This document shows, piece after piece, positions 38,160 to 48,214 of a stretch of 64,000 bases of DNA (its first letter is position 1; each line of letters starts with the position of its first letter). The notes under the pieces were generated by a model. The model was not told the origin of the DNA and searched no databases. It worked only from the letters and a program-made list of their open reading frames with translations. Position numbers and translations under genes: made by a program. This stretch comes from Draconibacterium sp963676455 (lineage in GTDB: Bacteria > Bacteroidota > Bacteroidia > Bacteroidales > Prolixibacteraceae): positions 1,550,001 through 1,614,000 of the forward strand of contig OY781113.1 in assembly GCA_963676455.1 (NCBI GenBank), read 5' to 3'.

Positions 38160-39626
38160 CTATTTTTCGGGGATGTTTTCCAATGTAGCCACGAGAAAAT
38201 CCCAAAACCTCTGAACCGTTGCGATATTCACTTTTTCATCGGGCGAATGCGGAAAACGAATGGTTGGCCCAAACGAAATCATATCCCAGTTAGGATATTT
38301 TCCTCCCAGTATACCACATTCCAGTCCAGCATGAATAGCCTTAATTTCAGGAATTTTCCCAAATTTATTATTGTAAACCTCCTGCATTTCTTTTAATATG
38401 GGCGAATCCATATTGGGTTTCCATCCAGGATAGGTACCATCAAAAATAACTTCAGCTCCAGCCAGTTTAAAAACGGCCTCCATGGCAGAAGCCAAATCTT
38501 CTTTTGCTGAATCAACCGAACTACGCATTAATGCAGCGCAGGTAATGGTTTTCTTTTCAGCATCCGATTTTACGATGGCCAGGTTTGTTGATGTTTCTAC
38601 CAATCCTTTCATACTGTCGCTCATACGCACAACCCCATTCGGGCAAGCTACTACTGCTAAAGTAAGGTTCACCTGTGTTTTTTCATCCATTAATGAAAAG
38701 GGAAGTTCTGTTTGCTCAACCGTCACTTTCAAATCAGGTTCAGTAACCGAAAGCTCTGCTTTCACCAGCTCAGCAATTTCATCTGCCAAAGCAACGAAAT
38801 CAGCTACCTTGGCCTCGTTTACAGCAAGCACACCAAAAGCCTCGCGAGGAATAGCATTCCGAAGGCTTCCCCCTTCGATACTGGCCAAACGCACTCCCAG
38901 CTTCTGATAAGCTGCATTCAAGATTCGGAAGAATACCTTATTGGCATTTCCGCGCCCCAATGCAATGTCCATTCCTGAGTGGCCGCCTTTCAACCCTGTA
39001 ACACTTAGTTTTATTCCGGTAAATCCCGAAGGTACTTCTTCCTCTCTATAAGTAAAAATAGCAGAAGCGTCTTCGCCACCGGCACATCCCACATACAATT
39101 CGCCTTCGTCTTCCGAATCCATATTAATAAGGATGTCACCCTTCAAAACTTCCGGTTCTAAACCATTTGCCCCGTCCATTCCTGTTTCTTCGGTAGCCGT
39201 TAATAACACTTCTACCGGACCATGCTTTATATTTTCAGAGGCCAGGACTGCCAGCGCTGCTGAAGCGCCAATTCCGTTATCAGCGCCCAATGTGGTGCCG
39301 TTGGCAGTAACCCACTCTCCATCCACAAAGGCTTCAATCGGATCTTTGGTAAAATCATGAACCTTATCACTGTTTTTCTGAGGAACCATATCCAGGTGTC
39401 CCTGCAGAACAACCACTTTTCGGCCCTCCATCCCGGGAGTAGCAGGCTTCCGAATAATTACATTGCCCGCGTTATCTTTTACTGTTTCAAGCCCCAGTTT
39501 TTTTCCAAAATTAAATGCCCACTCCTGTATCTCTTCTTCATGATATGACGGACGCGGAATCTGCAACATTTGATTAAAAACGGACCAAACTTCCCTTGGA
39601 TTCAGATTTTTTATTTCATTATTCAT
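38160..39626 (-). CDS. pepD: Aminoacyl-histidine dipeptidase (M20)
   Basis: A 488-residue cytosolic metallopeptidase. Zinc ligands and catalytic residues are visible: VVLQGHLDMVPQK, TTLGADNGIGASAALA, TATEETGMDGANGLE, NMDSEDEGELYVG, and FGPTIRFPHSPDEKV near the end. It splits Xaa-His and other dipeptides. The divergent neighbour is a POT-type peptide transporter, which fits joint use of imported peptides. Length matches the family. Confidence 0.93.
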   Translation of the reverse strand: MNNEIKNLNPREVWSVFNQMLQIPRPSYHEEEIQEWAFNFGKKLGLETVKDNAGNVIIRKPATPGMEGRKVVVLQGHLDMVPQKNSDKVHDFTKDPIEAFVDGEWVTANGTTLGADNGIGASAALAVLASENIKHGPVEVLLTATEETGMDGANGLEPEVLKGDILINMDSEDEGELYVGCAGGEDASAIFTYREEEVPSGFTGIKLSVTGLKGGHSGMDIALGRGNANKVFFRILNAAYQKLGVRLASIEGGSLRNAIPREAFGVLAVNEAKVADFVALADEIAELVKAELSVTEPDLKVTVEQTELPFSLMDEKTQVNLTLAVVACPNGVVRMSDSMKGLVETSTNLAIVKSDAEKKTITCAALMRSSVDSAKEDLASAMEAVFKLAGAEVIFDGTYPGWKPNMDSPILKEMQEVYNNKFGKIPEIKAIHAGLECGILGGKYPNWDMISFGPTIRFPHSPDEKVNIATVQRFWDFLVATLENIPEK

Positions 39627-39861
39627 GTGTATAAATTTTCAATTGTTTTTTGATAACTTCCTTATGTATTCCCCTATTTCTAATTAATTTGAAACAAGAA
39701 AAAAATACATTTTAATGCCTTAACTTTTGTCCAAAATTGGCAAAAAATTCAGACAAAATGTATAAACTTAGAGTTAAAGAACGTAAAACCTGATAAGTTT
39801 CACCGATTTCTTTGAAGATAATTGATATTTTAGCGAGCTATAGAAAAAATCTTTAGATATT

Positions 39862-41391
39862 ATGAGTAAAAATATTGACAGAGCCTTTTTTGGACATCCT
39901 GCGGGATTATCAACTCTATTTGCCACAGAGTTCTGGGAGCGTTTCAGTTATTACGGGATGAGAGGCTTTTTCGTCCTCTTTCTAACAGCGAAGCTGGTTA
40001 GCGGAGGATTTGGCTTAAATAATACAGAGGCTTATGCCATATACGGATTATTTACTTCGTTGGTATACCTTACCCCTATTGCCGGAGGAATAATTGCAGA
40101 TAAACTCTGGGGACAGCGGTTTTCAATTTATGTTGGTGCTTTAATGATGGCTTTCGGCCAGTTTACAATGGCATTTGGCTCTTATTATGGGAAAATAACA
40201 CATACAGGAGAACTGCAACACTTACAGCAATTTTTGTTATACAGTGGTCTGGGACTTTTAATATTGGGCAATGGTTTTTTTAAACCGGTAATATCAACCA
40301 TGGTGGGAGGTTTATACCAGCAGGGAGATAACGAAAGAGATAATGGCTTTACAATCTTCTATATGGGAATTAACATGGGAGCGCTTGTCACCAATTTTAT
40401 AGGAGGAACTTTAGCCGAAAAGATTGGCTGGCACTGGGGTTTTGTTGCAGCAGGCTCCGGAATGATTGCTTCCACAATCTGGCTTTTTGCCAAAGAAACA
40501 ACGATACGCCAAAGGGAGAGTGGATATAATGTAGGGTTACGTCCGAAAGACGATGGCAACATAAAAACACGGTTAGACAGAACTGACTGGGGAAAAATAG
40601 TTATTTACGCATTAGCCATTTCTGCCGGTATTTTAGCACTTATTTATGGTATTTTATCAGTACCCCCGATTGTTACCAATATTATTGCAATATGTGCAGC
40701 AGTTACAGGGCTAAGTTATCTTGGTTATACAATAGTTAGTAATACAAAAGGAAAAACAGAATGGAGCCGCATAGGTGTTATTTTTGTACTTTCATTTTTT
40801 AATATTGCATTTTGGTCAGGATTTGAGCAGGCAGGAACATCATTCAACACTTTTGCAAAAGACTTTACAGACCGTGTTGTATTTGGGTGGGAGATTCCGG
40901 CATCATGGTTTCAATCGGTAAACGCTGCATTTATTGTTTTGCTAGCACCTGTTTTCACCATTGTATGGGATAAGCTATCTACAAAAAAATTGAATCCAAG
41001 AACACCAAACAAATTCGGGTTTTCTCTGGTATTTTTGTCCTTAGGGTTTCTAATAATAGCCATTGCCAATGATAAAGCTGCGACCAGTTTAGTTAGCCCT
41101 TTATGGCTAGTATTTGTATATCTGTTACATACAATGGGCGAACTTTGCATGTCTCCTGTAGGACTATCGATGATAACCAAACTTTCACCCCCTAAAATAA
41201 CTTCGGTTATGATGGGTACATGGTTTGCTTCAATAGCATTAGGAAATTATCTTGCAGCAGCAATGACAGCAATTTGTAATTGGCTAAATTTTCCTACCTT
41301 CTATTTTATTGCGATCTACTCAATTATCCTTGCAGGATTAGCATTCCTTATTGCCCCAATATTAAGTAGAATGATGAAAGGAATTCATTAA
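39862..41391 (+). CDS. POT-family proton-dependent oligopeptide transporter
   Basis: A 509-residue inner-membrane protein with 12-14 hydrophobic helices. It has the N-terminal POT signature (TEFWERFSYYGMRGFFVLF), PTR2-type FIFYMGINMGALVTNFIGG-like helix 5 sequence and a late MGELCMSPVGLSMITKLSP block. It imports di- and tripeptides with protons. It lies divergent from the pepD gene, separated by about 235 bases. Confidence 0.93.
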   Translation: MSKNIDRAFFGHPAGLSTLFATEFWERFSYYGMRGFFVLFLTAKLVSGGFGLNNTEAYAIYGLFTSLVYLTPIAGGIIADKLWGQRFSIYVGALMMAFGQFTMAFGSYYGKITHTGELQHLQQFLLYSGLGLLILGNGFFKPVISTMVGGLYQQGDNERDNGFTIFYMGINMGALVTNFIGGTLAEKIGWHWGFVAAGSGMIASTIWLFAKETTIRQRESGYNVGLRPKDDGNIKTRLDRTDWGKIVIYALAISAGILALIYGILSVPPIVTNIIAICAAVTGLSYLGYTIVSNTKGKTEWSRIGVIFVLSFFNIAFWSGFEQAGTSFNTFAKDFTDRVVFGWEIPASWFQSVNAAFIVLLAPVFTIVWDKLSTKKLNPRTPNKFGFSLVFLSLGFLIIAIANDKAATSLVSPLWLVFVYLLHTMGELCMSPVGLSMITKLSPPKITSVMMGTWFASIALGNYLAAAMTAICNWLNFPTFYFIAIYSIILAGLAFLIAPILSRMMKGIH

Positions 41392-41416
41392 AACATTACC
41401 AAGTATTATATAAAAA

Positions 41417-41448
41417 ATAAACCCGGCCAAGGCCGGGTTTATTTTTTA
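41417..41448. terminator. Bidirectional terminator
   Basis: Perfect hairpin AATAAACCCGGCC-AA-GGCCGGGTTTATT with T-runs on both sides, between the convergent transporter and DUF4831 genes. Confidence 0.9.
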
Positions 41449-41473
41449 TATAGTTCCTAATGAATTCTTTTTA

Positions 41474-42583
41474 TTACTTATGGGTTACAGATTTTATTGC
41501 TCCGGTTTCAGGAGACATTTGTAACTCATAATCTCCGTAAAGCAAATCTTCGGGTACCGGAGCCACAACTCCAAACTGAGCAACAGTTGCCCTTGCCGTA
41601 GCAATGGTTTGTACTTCATAAATAACGCTGATATCTGCAATAGCCGGCATGCGGTAATAAATACCACTTTCGCCTGCTGCAGGATTAGCTGACTTTGCCA
41701 TACCTGTGTATTTTTTAATCAAATCGCTCTCCGGATCTATTTTTATCATTACCGGTTTTCCTGAAAGATCGGAAGCAGGAACCGCGCCTTTTTCATCTGA
41801 GAAACGAAAAGCTACTTCACCTTTTTCAGCTGCGGCAGTAGGCACAAAATCAAAGTTAAAAGTTTCATGTTTGTATGAAGTATGCCCTACAAACAAACTC
41901 AAGTAATTCCTTTCAACCGTTTTAAGCTCTTCCAAACTGATGTTGTATGCTTCCCCATCCGGATGAAACTCATCCATTAAACCGGCAACCATATCGTATT
42001 GAGCAAGTCGTGAATCCAGTATTCTTTTTGCCGCCGCTGCCGCCTTTTCATCAGCGCTAATTCGCATAGGCCTGAAATTATTGGTTGAATCCCCGGGAAT
42101 ATAAAGCGGGCTATCGTTAAAATTAGCAAAACGGAACTGTTCACTGTCGTCAGATGCCGAAACCAGTGAATTGGTTTTCACCGGTACCAAAGTACCTCCA
42201 GCGGTTTTCGTATTAATACCCGCCAAACACCCATCGGGAGTAAGACTTACCAAACTGGCCACTTCCCCCATCGCTTTATATACCTGATCCGGATCGGGTT
42301 CTGAGAAGGTTTGTATCGCTACATCTTCTATTTTCCACGTAACAGAAGCGCTATTCTTCGCATCATTAATACCCAGTAATTGTTCTGCATATGCAGCATA
42401 TGGCCCGGGAACGAAATCTTCTTTTACTGCTTTCACCTGAATCCGGATCCCCGTTCTGGGAAGAGCATAAATTACACCTTCAACAAAAGCCGGAGCAGTT
42501 GCATCGTCCTCTTTCTTTTTGCGCTGCCCCATGGAAGGAACTGCGATTGTTATTGCTAATATGAATAATAATAATACACGCAT
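41474..42583 (-). CDS. DUF4831 family protein
   Basis: A 369-residue exported protein: signal peptide (MRVLLLFILAITIAVPSMGQ), then the family start FVEGVIYALPRTGIRIQVKA and a conserved PGPYAAYAEQLLGI block. The family is widespread in Bacteroidota and has no assigned function. It is followed upstream by the nnr gene on the same strand, about 60 bases apart. Confidence 0.8.
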   Translation of the reverse strand: MRVLLLFILAITIAVPSMGQRKKKEDDATAPAFVEGVIYALPRTGIRIQVKAVKEDFVPGPYAAYAEQLLGINDAKNSASVTWKIEDVAIQTFSEPDPDQVYKAMGEVASLVSLTPDGCLAGINTKTAGGTLVPVKTNSLVSASDDSEQFRFANFNDSPLYIPGDSTNNFRPMRISADEKAAAAAKRILDSRLAQYDMVAGLMDEFHPDGEAYNISLEELKTVERNYLSLFVGHTSYKHETFNFDFVPTAAAEKGEVAFRFSDEKGAVPASDLSGKPVMIKIDPESDLIKKYTGMAKSANPAAGESGIYYRMPAIADISVIYEVQTIATARATVAQFGVVAPVPEDLLYGDYELQMSPETGAIKSVTHK

Positions 42584-42642
42584 AATAATGTTTTTTATTA
42601 AGACCTAAAAATAGAGAATTTATTATGCACAACAAGCAAATT

Positions 42643-44175
42643 TTACTTGAAAAGAAAAAAATCGCGCGGTTGGCATTCAAGAAAAGCTTTTCCCAGATAA
42701 TCTGCGATATCTCCTGCAATAAGTGCATTTTCTGAGATCTCGTCAGCAGCCAAATCTCCTGCGAATCCATGAAGAAATACCCCCAGCACAGAAGCATCCT
42801 CAGAAGAAAATCCCTGGGCCAGCAACCCAAGAATAATACCGGTAAGTGTATCGCCACTTCCGGCTGTAGCCATTCCCGGATTCCCGGTAGAGTTAAAATA
42901 CAGTTTCCCGGCAGGTGTTGCAACAGAAGTAAAAGCCCCTTTTAGTACCACCACCACTTTATATTTTTTTGCAAAGTCAAGTTGTTTTTGAACTGCGGCA
43001 TATGAAGAGGCTGCTTCCCCCACCAACCTTTTAAATTCTCCCGGGTGAGGTGTTAAAACAGAACCTTCCGGTAATTTCAGTAACCAATCTTTGTTATCCG
43101 AAAGAATATTTAATCCGTCGGCATCAATCACCAGGGGCACTTTTGATTCTTCCAGCAATTTGCTGAAAGCTTTACAGGAATTATGTTTTTTATCGAGCCC
43201 AGGCCCAATTCCAATAGATGAAAAAGGAGATAAAACAGGAAAGTCGGTAAACATAGAATCATGCTGATCTATGCTCACCATTGCTTCGGGCAAAGCCGTT
43301 TGAATAACCGCATACCCCAAACGCGGAACATGAGTAGTTACCAGCCCAACTCCCGACCGTAAACAACCTTTGGAAGCCAGTACCGCAGCTCCCATTTTTC
43401 CGTAACTTCCGGCAATTAACAATGCATGGCCATACGTTCCTTTGTGTGCAAACTTTGAGCGCGGAACAATTAAATGCTGAATATCTTCTTTTTCTGTAAA
43501 GGAGTATGGTGAAGGAGTTTTCGTAATGCCATCAGGATGTAAGCCAATGGGAAGCACCTCCCATTTCCCGGTATACTTCTCATTTTCTGCAAATAAAAAA
43601 CTGATTTTCGGAAACTGCAGGGTAAGCGTAAAATCAGCTTTAACGATGTTTTCAAAGATATTTTCATCATTGTCTTCCCCCATTAAACCACTGGGAATAT
43701 CAATGGAAATTACAGGATTCGTACTCTGATTGATACGATGAACAATTTCCGCCGGTAATCCTTCCAGTGGCCTTGATAATCCGGAACCAAACAATCCGTC
43801 CAGAATAACATCTGTTTTGTTTAGCGCTGGAAAATCATCGGCACTACTTATTTTCATCAGTTGCACCTTTTCCTGTTCTTTCAGCCGCTGCCAGTTAGTT
43901 GCAGGTGAACCTTTTAGCTCTTTCCCAAAATCAAGCAAATAAACATCGCACAAATAATCAAAATCTGCCAGTTGCCGAGCCACAGCAAGAGCATCGCCCC
44001 CATTGTTCCCTGGTCCGGCAAAAAATACCATCTTACGTTCCGTAGAGAATGTTTTTACCAGCCAGTGTGAAATTTGCAAAGCAGCACGCTCCATCAAATC
44101 AATATCAGAAATAGGTTCGTTCTCAATCGTATATTTATCAATTCCGGCAATCTGTTTTGTGGTGAAAAGTTTCAT
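42643..44175 (-). CDS. nnr: Bifunctional NAD(P)H-hydrate repair enzyme (epimerase + ADP-dependent dehydratase)
   Basis: A 510-residue fusion. The N-terminal YjeF epimerase domain (residues 1-210) has FFAGPGNNGGDALAVARQLA and VISIDIPSGLMGED; the C-terminal carbohydrate-kinase-like dehydratase domain has HALLIAGSYGKMGAAVLASK, VIDADGLNIL, LTPHPGEFKRL and GNPGMATAGSGDTLTGIILG. It repairs damaged hydrated NAD(P)H in the cytosol. Fusion of the two domains is the usual bacterial form. Confidence 0.95.
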   Translation of the reverse strand: MKLFTTKQIAGIDKYTIENEPISDIDLMERAALQISHWLVKTFSTERKMVFFAGPGNNGGDALAVARQLADFDYLCDVYLLDFGKELKGSPATNWQRLKEQEKVQLMKISSADDFPALNKTDVILDGLFGSGLSRPLEGLPAEIVHRINQSTNPVISIDIPSGLMGEDNDENIFENIVKADFTLTLQFPKISFLFAENEKYTGKWEVLPIGLHPDGITKTPSPYSFTEKEDIQHLIVPRSKFAHKGTYGHALLIAGSYGKMGAAVLASKGCLRSGVGLVTTHVPRLGYAVIQTALPEAMVSIDQHDSMFTDFPVLSPFSSIGIGPGLDKKHNSCKAFSKLLEESKVPLVIDADGLNILSDNKDWLLKLPEGSVLTPHPGEFKRLVGEAASSYAAVQKQLDFAKKYKVVVVLKGAFTSVATPAGKLYFNSTGNPGMATAGSGDTLTGIILGLLAQGFSSEDASVLGVFLHGFAGDLAADEISENALIAGDIADYLGKAFLECQPRDFFLFK

Positions 44176-44514
44176 TTTATGACTTTAGATAATTCAACAT
44201 GAATAATAAGTACCTAATTTATATGTTTAGTAAAAATACAAAATTATTATGCAACTGTTCCTTTCGACAAATTAGGATAAGAGAAAGACTGGTGAACTTC
44301 ATTTTAATTTTGCTGATGTTTTCATCCATAAAAAATAGTCAAAATGAAGAACAGAAATTCTACCTTTTACTCGCTTTATAATATATCTTTTTATATTATT
44401 GACATGAAATAAAAATAAGGAAATGAGCATGGCCTTCACATTTACTCCCCAAGCCAATACCGACTAAAAACCATGCAAGTTTCAGCAGGAATTTTAACAA
44501 ACAAATTAAATCAA
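44176..44514. other. Intergenic region between nnr and the esterase gene
   Basis: AT-rich divergent promoter region of about 340 bases. It should contain promoters for both flanking genes, but I see no clear TAnnTTTG motif and no convincing small gene. Confidence 0.4.
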
Positions 44515-45363
44515 ATGAAGAGATATCCAAACCATTCAATCCTTTTTCTCCTGTTCATCTGCATACTGGGAATATCGCCCGTTTTGCAGGCACAGGAAAA
44601 CAACAAACAAATCACGTACAAAACAGAAAAAGATATTCCTTACAGGGATAAAGAATCAAGAGAAAAAGACGATTACATAAACGAGCGTTGTAAACTCGAT
44701 TTATATTATCCTTCCGGAGCCAGTGGTTATACTACAGTTGTTTGGTTTCATGGGGGCGGGATTACCAGTGGAAATAAATTTATTCCTGAAAAGTTAAAAG
44801 AAAAAGGAATTGCAGTGGTTGCTGTTAATTACCGTTTAAGCCCCAAAGTAAAATGCCCGGCTTACATTGACGATGCCGCCGCCGCTGTTGCCTGGACATT
44901 TAAAAATATTGAAAAATATGGTGGCGATCCTTCCAAAATTGTAGTATCGGGGCACTCTGCCGGCGGGTATCTTACCAGCATGGTTGGCCTGGACAAGAAA
45001 TGGCTTGCCCAATATGGAATTGACGCCAATAATATTGCCATGTTAATTCCTTTCAGTGGGCACACCATTACCCACTTTACAGTTCGTGCCGAACGTGGAA
45101 TCAGTGGCACACAGCCCATTGTTGATGAGTATGCGCCTCTTTATCATGTTCGAAAAGATGCTCCTCCGTTAATTTTAATTACCGGCGACCGTGAACGCGA
45201 AATGCTGGGCCGCTATGAAGAAAATGCTTATATGTGGCGAATGATGAAAGTTGCCGGACATACACAAACAAAACTATATGAGCTTGATTCTTTTGACCAT
45301 GGGGGAATGGCTTCTCCAGCCCTGGAAGTGTTATTAAACGAAATAAAAGTACTCAATAAATGA
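44515..45363 (+). CDS. Secreted alpha/beta-hydrolase esterase (BD-FAE/lipase-like)
   Basis: 282 residues from the ATG at 44515, where a proper signal peptide begins (MKRYPNHSILFLLFICILG); the in-frame ATG 14 codons earlier precedes it with polar residues. The oxyanion motif VVWFHGGGITSG and nucleophile VVSGHSAGGYLTS are clear, with a late Asp/His (DSFDHGG). Family members are carboxyl- or feruloyl-type esterases. It overlaps the next, glycosidase-like gene by 4 bases, so the two are probably used together on a glycan. Confidence 0.87.
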   Translation: MKRYPNHSILFLLFICILGISPVLQAQENNKQITYKTEKDIPYRDKESREKDDYINERCKLDLYYPSGASGYTTVVWFHGGGITSGNKFIPEKLKEKGIAVVAVNYRLSPKVKCPAYIDDAAAAVAWTFKNIEKYGGDPSKIVVSGHSAGGYLTSMVGLDKKWLAQYGIDANNIAMLIPFSGHTITHFTVRAERGISGTQPIVDEYAPLYHVRKDAPPLILITGDREREMLGRYEENAYMWRMMKVAGHTQTKLYELDSFDHGGMASPALEVLLNEIKVLNK

Positions 45364-46337
45364 AATACACTATCCTGACTTTTAGCCTTTTCTTTTTCTG
45401 TTTTCAGCTTGTGGCACAAAATAAAATGATGTATGGAGACACCTCTCGTAAAGGAGTTCCTTTCTCAAAAGATCCGCATGTAATAAAAATTGACGGACGC
45501 TACCTGATGTACTTTTCCATTCCCCCTTTTGCAGGAAAAACAGGGCCTGATAACGGATGGAACATTGGAATTGCAGAAAGTACGAATCTTATCAACTGGA
45601 AAAAAATTGGCGAGATTACACCGGCCGGGGCCTATGAAAGCAAAGGACTTTGTGCTCCTTGTGCCAGAGTTTACAACAACAAGGTACACCTGTTTTACCA
45701 AACATACGGGAATGGAAAAAACGATGCCATTTGCCATGCAATTTCCGAAGATGGGATTACCTTTAAGCGCGACCAAACCAACCCAATTTTTCAACCTACC
45801 GGAGACTGGAATTGCGGGCGGGCTATTGATGCCGAAGTTATTAAATTTAACAATGAATATTTCCTTTATTTTGCTACCCGTGATCCTGATTTTAAGATAC
45901 AGATACAAGGAGTGGCAACTGCACCTGGTTCAGGAAGTTTTGGAAAAAATAGCTGGAAACAAGCCACTGATGCACCTATTATGATTCCGGAATACGACTG
46001 GGAAGGCAAATGCGTAGAAGGCGCTTCTGTTATTCAACATGGAAATGAGTTATACATGTTTTATGCAGGTTCGTATAACAACGCTCCGCAACAAATTGGC
46101 GTAGCTAAAAGCAGCGATGGAATTCACTGGGAAAAAATCTCGGATCAGCCATTTTTACGAAACGGAAAAGAAGACGAATGGAATTCCAGCGAATCGGGGC
46201 ACCCGCATATTTTTGAAGATTCCGATGGACGAACTTACCTCTTTTTTCAGGGAAATAACGACAATGGAAAGACGTGGTATATTTCGAATGTAGAAGTTTT
46301 CTGGAACGAGAATGGCCCTTATCTGAAAAAGTTATAA
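45360..46337 (+). CDS. Secreted five-bladed beta-propeller glycosidase (GH43-like)
   Basis: A 325-residue protein with a signal peptide (MKYTILTFSLFFFCFQLVAQ). Repeated propeller blades are visible: SKDPHVIKIDGRYLMYFS, ARVYNNKVHLFYQT, AIDAEVIKFNNEYFLYFA, ASVIQHGNELYMFYAG and GHPHIFEDSDGRTYLFFQG. The early Asp, central Asp/Glu and late Glu positions suit the GH43/GH32/GH117 clan, but the exact family is uncertain. It is coupled to the esterase gene. The accessory region begins directly after its stop codon. Confidence 0.8.
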   Translation: MKYTILTFSLFFFCFQLVAQNKMMYGDTSRKGVPFSKDPHVIKIDGRYLMYFSIPPFAGKTGPDNGWNIGIAESTNLINWKKIGEITPAGAYESKGLCAPCARVYNNKVHLFYQTYGNGKNDAICHAISEDGITFKRDQTNPIFQPTGDWNCGRAIDAEVIKFNNEYFLYFATRDPDFKIQIQGVATAPGSGSFGKNSWKQATDAPIMIPEYDWEGKCVEGASVIQHGNELYMFYAGSYNNAPQQIGVAKSSDGIHWEKISDQPFLRNGKEDEWNSSESGHPHIFEDSDGRTYLFFQGNNDNGKTWYISNVEVFWNENGPYLKKL

Positions 46338-46348
46338 AGCCTTGATCT

Positions 46349-46475
46349 CGACCAGAAAAGAAAGATGGGAATAGCAAAAAGAATTAAAAAACAAATGGCT
46401 TCATTTGACATAAAACACGATCATCTTATATCTACAACTGTCTGATTTAACGGATTGTAAAATTGACGTTAGTCG
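46349..46475 (+). pseudogene. Remnant of an IS110-family 3' end
   Basis: Matches the last codons of the intact transposase at 48070-48190 (RKMGIAKRIKKQ and FDIK segments) but diverges and loses the C-terminal end. It finishes with the shared GACGTTAGTC right-end sequence. It marks the left border of the accessory region. Confidence 0.75.
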
Positions 46476-46560
46476 AAATTCCCCACATAAGAACCTCCGA
46501 AATAGATTTAGGCAAAAGTTATCTATTCCTCCAGCCCTGATTAAATCCTTTTGCTAACGT
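46463..46560. repeat. Palindromic junction repeat, copy 1
   Basis: About 98 bases bounded by ACGTTAGTC (46466) and GCTAACGT (46553-46560). An inner hairpin AATAGAT (46501-46507)/ATCTATT (46521-46527) and the conserved block CCCACATAAG lie between. It recurs at 49700-49795 with a different but still complementary inner stem, and at 57593-57687. Confidence 0.65.
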
Positions 46561-46668
46561 AGTGGGGAGCCCTGATTAAAAGTCTTGCTATATTTGGAAC
46601 AGGCTCTTTGTGTAACCGATTTTAAAAATGGTGCTTTTAAAGCCCGTGCGTAATTCTGGTTGAAATGT

Positions 46669-46792
46669 AAAAAGCCCCTGAAGAGCATTTCAAGGGCCTG
46701 TTGATAAATCCAGTGGTGGCACTGACGATTAATGCCAGCGACCCCGTTCAGAATATTTTTCGACTCAAAGATACATTTCCTTAGGGCTTTTT
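46669..46792 (+). ncRNA. Candidate IS110 bridge (seek) RNA, copy A
   Basis: The non-coding sequence upstream of the transposase is closed by AAAAAGCCC (46669-46677) and AGGGCTTTTT (46783-46792). An inner hairpin TGGCA/TGCCA and GAAATG-type small stems lie within. IS110 elements express a structured guide RNA from such a leader. Boundaries and loops are inferred. Confidence 0.45.
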
Positions 46793-46811
46793 ACTCATTA
46801 ATTCTAAAATT

Positions 46812-48191
46812 ATGGCAAGGAAAAAGAAAATTGAAATGGACATCGTCAACCATTATGCAGCAGGAATCGATGTGGGGAGCAAGTCTCATTTTGTTGCAGT
46901 AGGGCAGGCCCTGGACGATGTAAAAGAATTTGGGGTATATGCCGAGGATTTGATTGAACTATGCCAATGGTTGTTGTCATTCGGAATCACAACGGTAGCA
47001 ATGGAATCGACAGGTGACTATTGGCAAAACCTCTATGTAGAATTGCAAAAACATGGCATTGAAGTAATCCTGTGCAATGGAAAATTCACAAAACATGCCA
47101 AAGGGAAAAAGACCGATGTAAAAGACAGTCGATGGATTCAGAAACTACATTCACTGGGATTATTATCTGGTAGCTTTTTGCCTGACAAAACCACTGAAAT
47201 ACTCCGCACTTATTGCCGTCAAAGGGCAAATTGGATCGATCTGGCAGCAAGCGCATCTCATAAAATGCAGAAGTACTTAAAACTTCTGAACTTTCGATTG
47301 GATGTTGTCGTAAATGATGTGTGTGGACTTACAGGTCTGAACATTATCCAGGACATTTGCAATGGAAACCTCGACCCATTTTTATTAGCAGAGCACAGAC
47401 ATTACAATTGCAGGAAACCAAAACAGGAAATAGCAAAAGCACTGCATGGAAACAACCGCGAGGATTACCTGTTTGGACTCAGACAAGAGTTCGACAGCTA
47501 CAGGTTTTTCCAAAGAAAAATGAAAGCATGCGACAAAGAAATTGAGCGGCTAATCAAAAATGAAATAAAAAAGTCACCCGAAAAGAAAAAACTTAAAACC
47601 ACTGAAAAACCATACAAGAAAATCAACAAAAATGCCGTTGACATTAAGGATTTTAATCAAATCGCTTTCCAGTACTTTGGTGGAACCGACTTAATGGCTG
47701 TTGAAGGAGTAAGCCATGCTACGGTTATGGCAATAATGAGCGAAATAGGAATCGATGGTTTTAAAAAGTTTAAATCCGCAAAACAGTTTTGTTCCTGGTT
47801 ACGGCTGGCCCCAAACAATAAAATATCAGGAGGGAGAATCCTGAGCAACAAAATCCCAAAAGGAAGCAACCGACTAAAAATAGCATTACGTCATTCTGCA
47901 AATGCTATTGGAAATTTAAAAGATACACACCTGTCTGACTTTTTTCGCAGAATAGCTTTCCGAAAAGGAAGACAGTCGGCAGTTTCTGCCACCGCCAGAA
48001 AACTGGCAACAATTATCTGGACAATGATTGTAAAAAATGTACCCTATAATCCTCCCTCTCAATACCTGTTCCTCGACCAAAAAAGAAAGATGGGAATAGC
48101 AAAAAGAATAAAAAAACAAATCGCTAAATTTGACATAAAACCCAATGAAATTGGACTTGGTAACTCATTGAGCCCCAACTACAATTTTTAA
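46812..48191 (+). CDS. IS110-family transposase (DEDD), copy A
   Basis: A 459-residue DEDD recombinase. The RuvC-like domain has AAGIDVGSKSHFVAV (first Asp), TTVAMESTGDYW (Glu) and GKKTDVKDSRWIQ (Asp pair); the C-terminal transposase_20 domain has VEGVSHATVMAIMSEIGIDG and NKISGGRILSNKIPKGS, with the family's conserved serine. Its sequence is identical to the copy at 57939-59318 except Asp/Asn in the VDIKDFNQ segment. Full length suggests recent activity. Confidence 0.96.
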   Translation: MARKKKIEMDIVNHYAAGIDVGSKSHFVAVGQALDDVKEFGVYAEDLIELCQWLLSFGITTVAMESTGDYWQNLYVELQKHGIEVILCNGKFTKHAKGKKTDVKDSRWIQKLHSLGLLSGSFLPDKTTEILRTYCRQRANWIDLAASASHKMQKYLKLLNFRLDVVVNDVCGLTGLNIIQDICNGNLDPFLLAEHRHYNCRKPKQEIAKALHGNNREDYLFGLRQEFDSYRFFQRKMKACDKEIERLIKNEIKKSPEKKKLKTTEKPYKKINKNAVDIKDFNQIAFQYFGGTDLMAVEGVSHATVMAIMSEIGIDGFKKFKSAKQFCSWLRLAPNNKISGGRILSNKIPKGSNRLKIALRHSANAIGNLKDTHLSDFFRRIAFRKGRQSAVSATARKLATIIWTMIVKNVPYNPPSQYLFLDQKRKMGIAKRIKKQIAKFDIKPNEIGLGNSLSPNYNF

Positions 48192-48214
48192 CGTTAGTCA
48201 GAATATTAAAATAG

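Larger units (their letters stand above)
46477..48203 (+). mobile_element. IS110-family insertion sequence, copy A
   Basis: 1727-bp block repeated almost exactly at 57604-59330 with a constant offset of 11127 bases. It holds the non-coding leader with a candidate bridge RNA, then the transposase and a short right end. The first 84 bases belong to the palindromic junction repeat, so the true IS left end is probably near 46561. No terminal inverted repeats are obvious, as is usual for IS110. Confidence 0.88.
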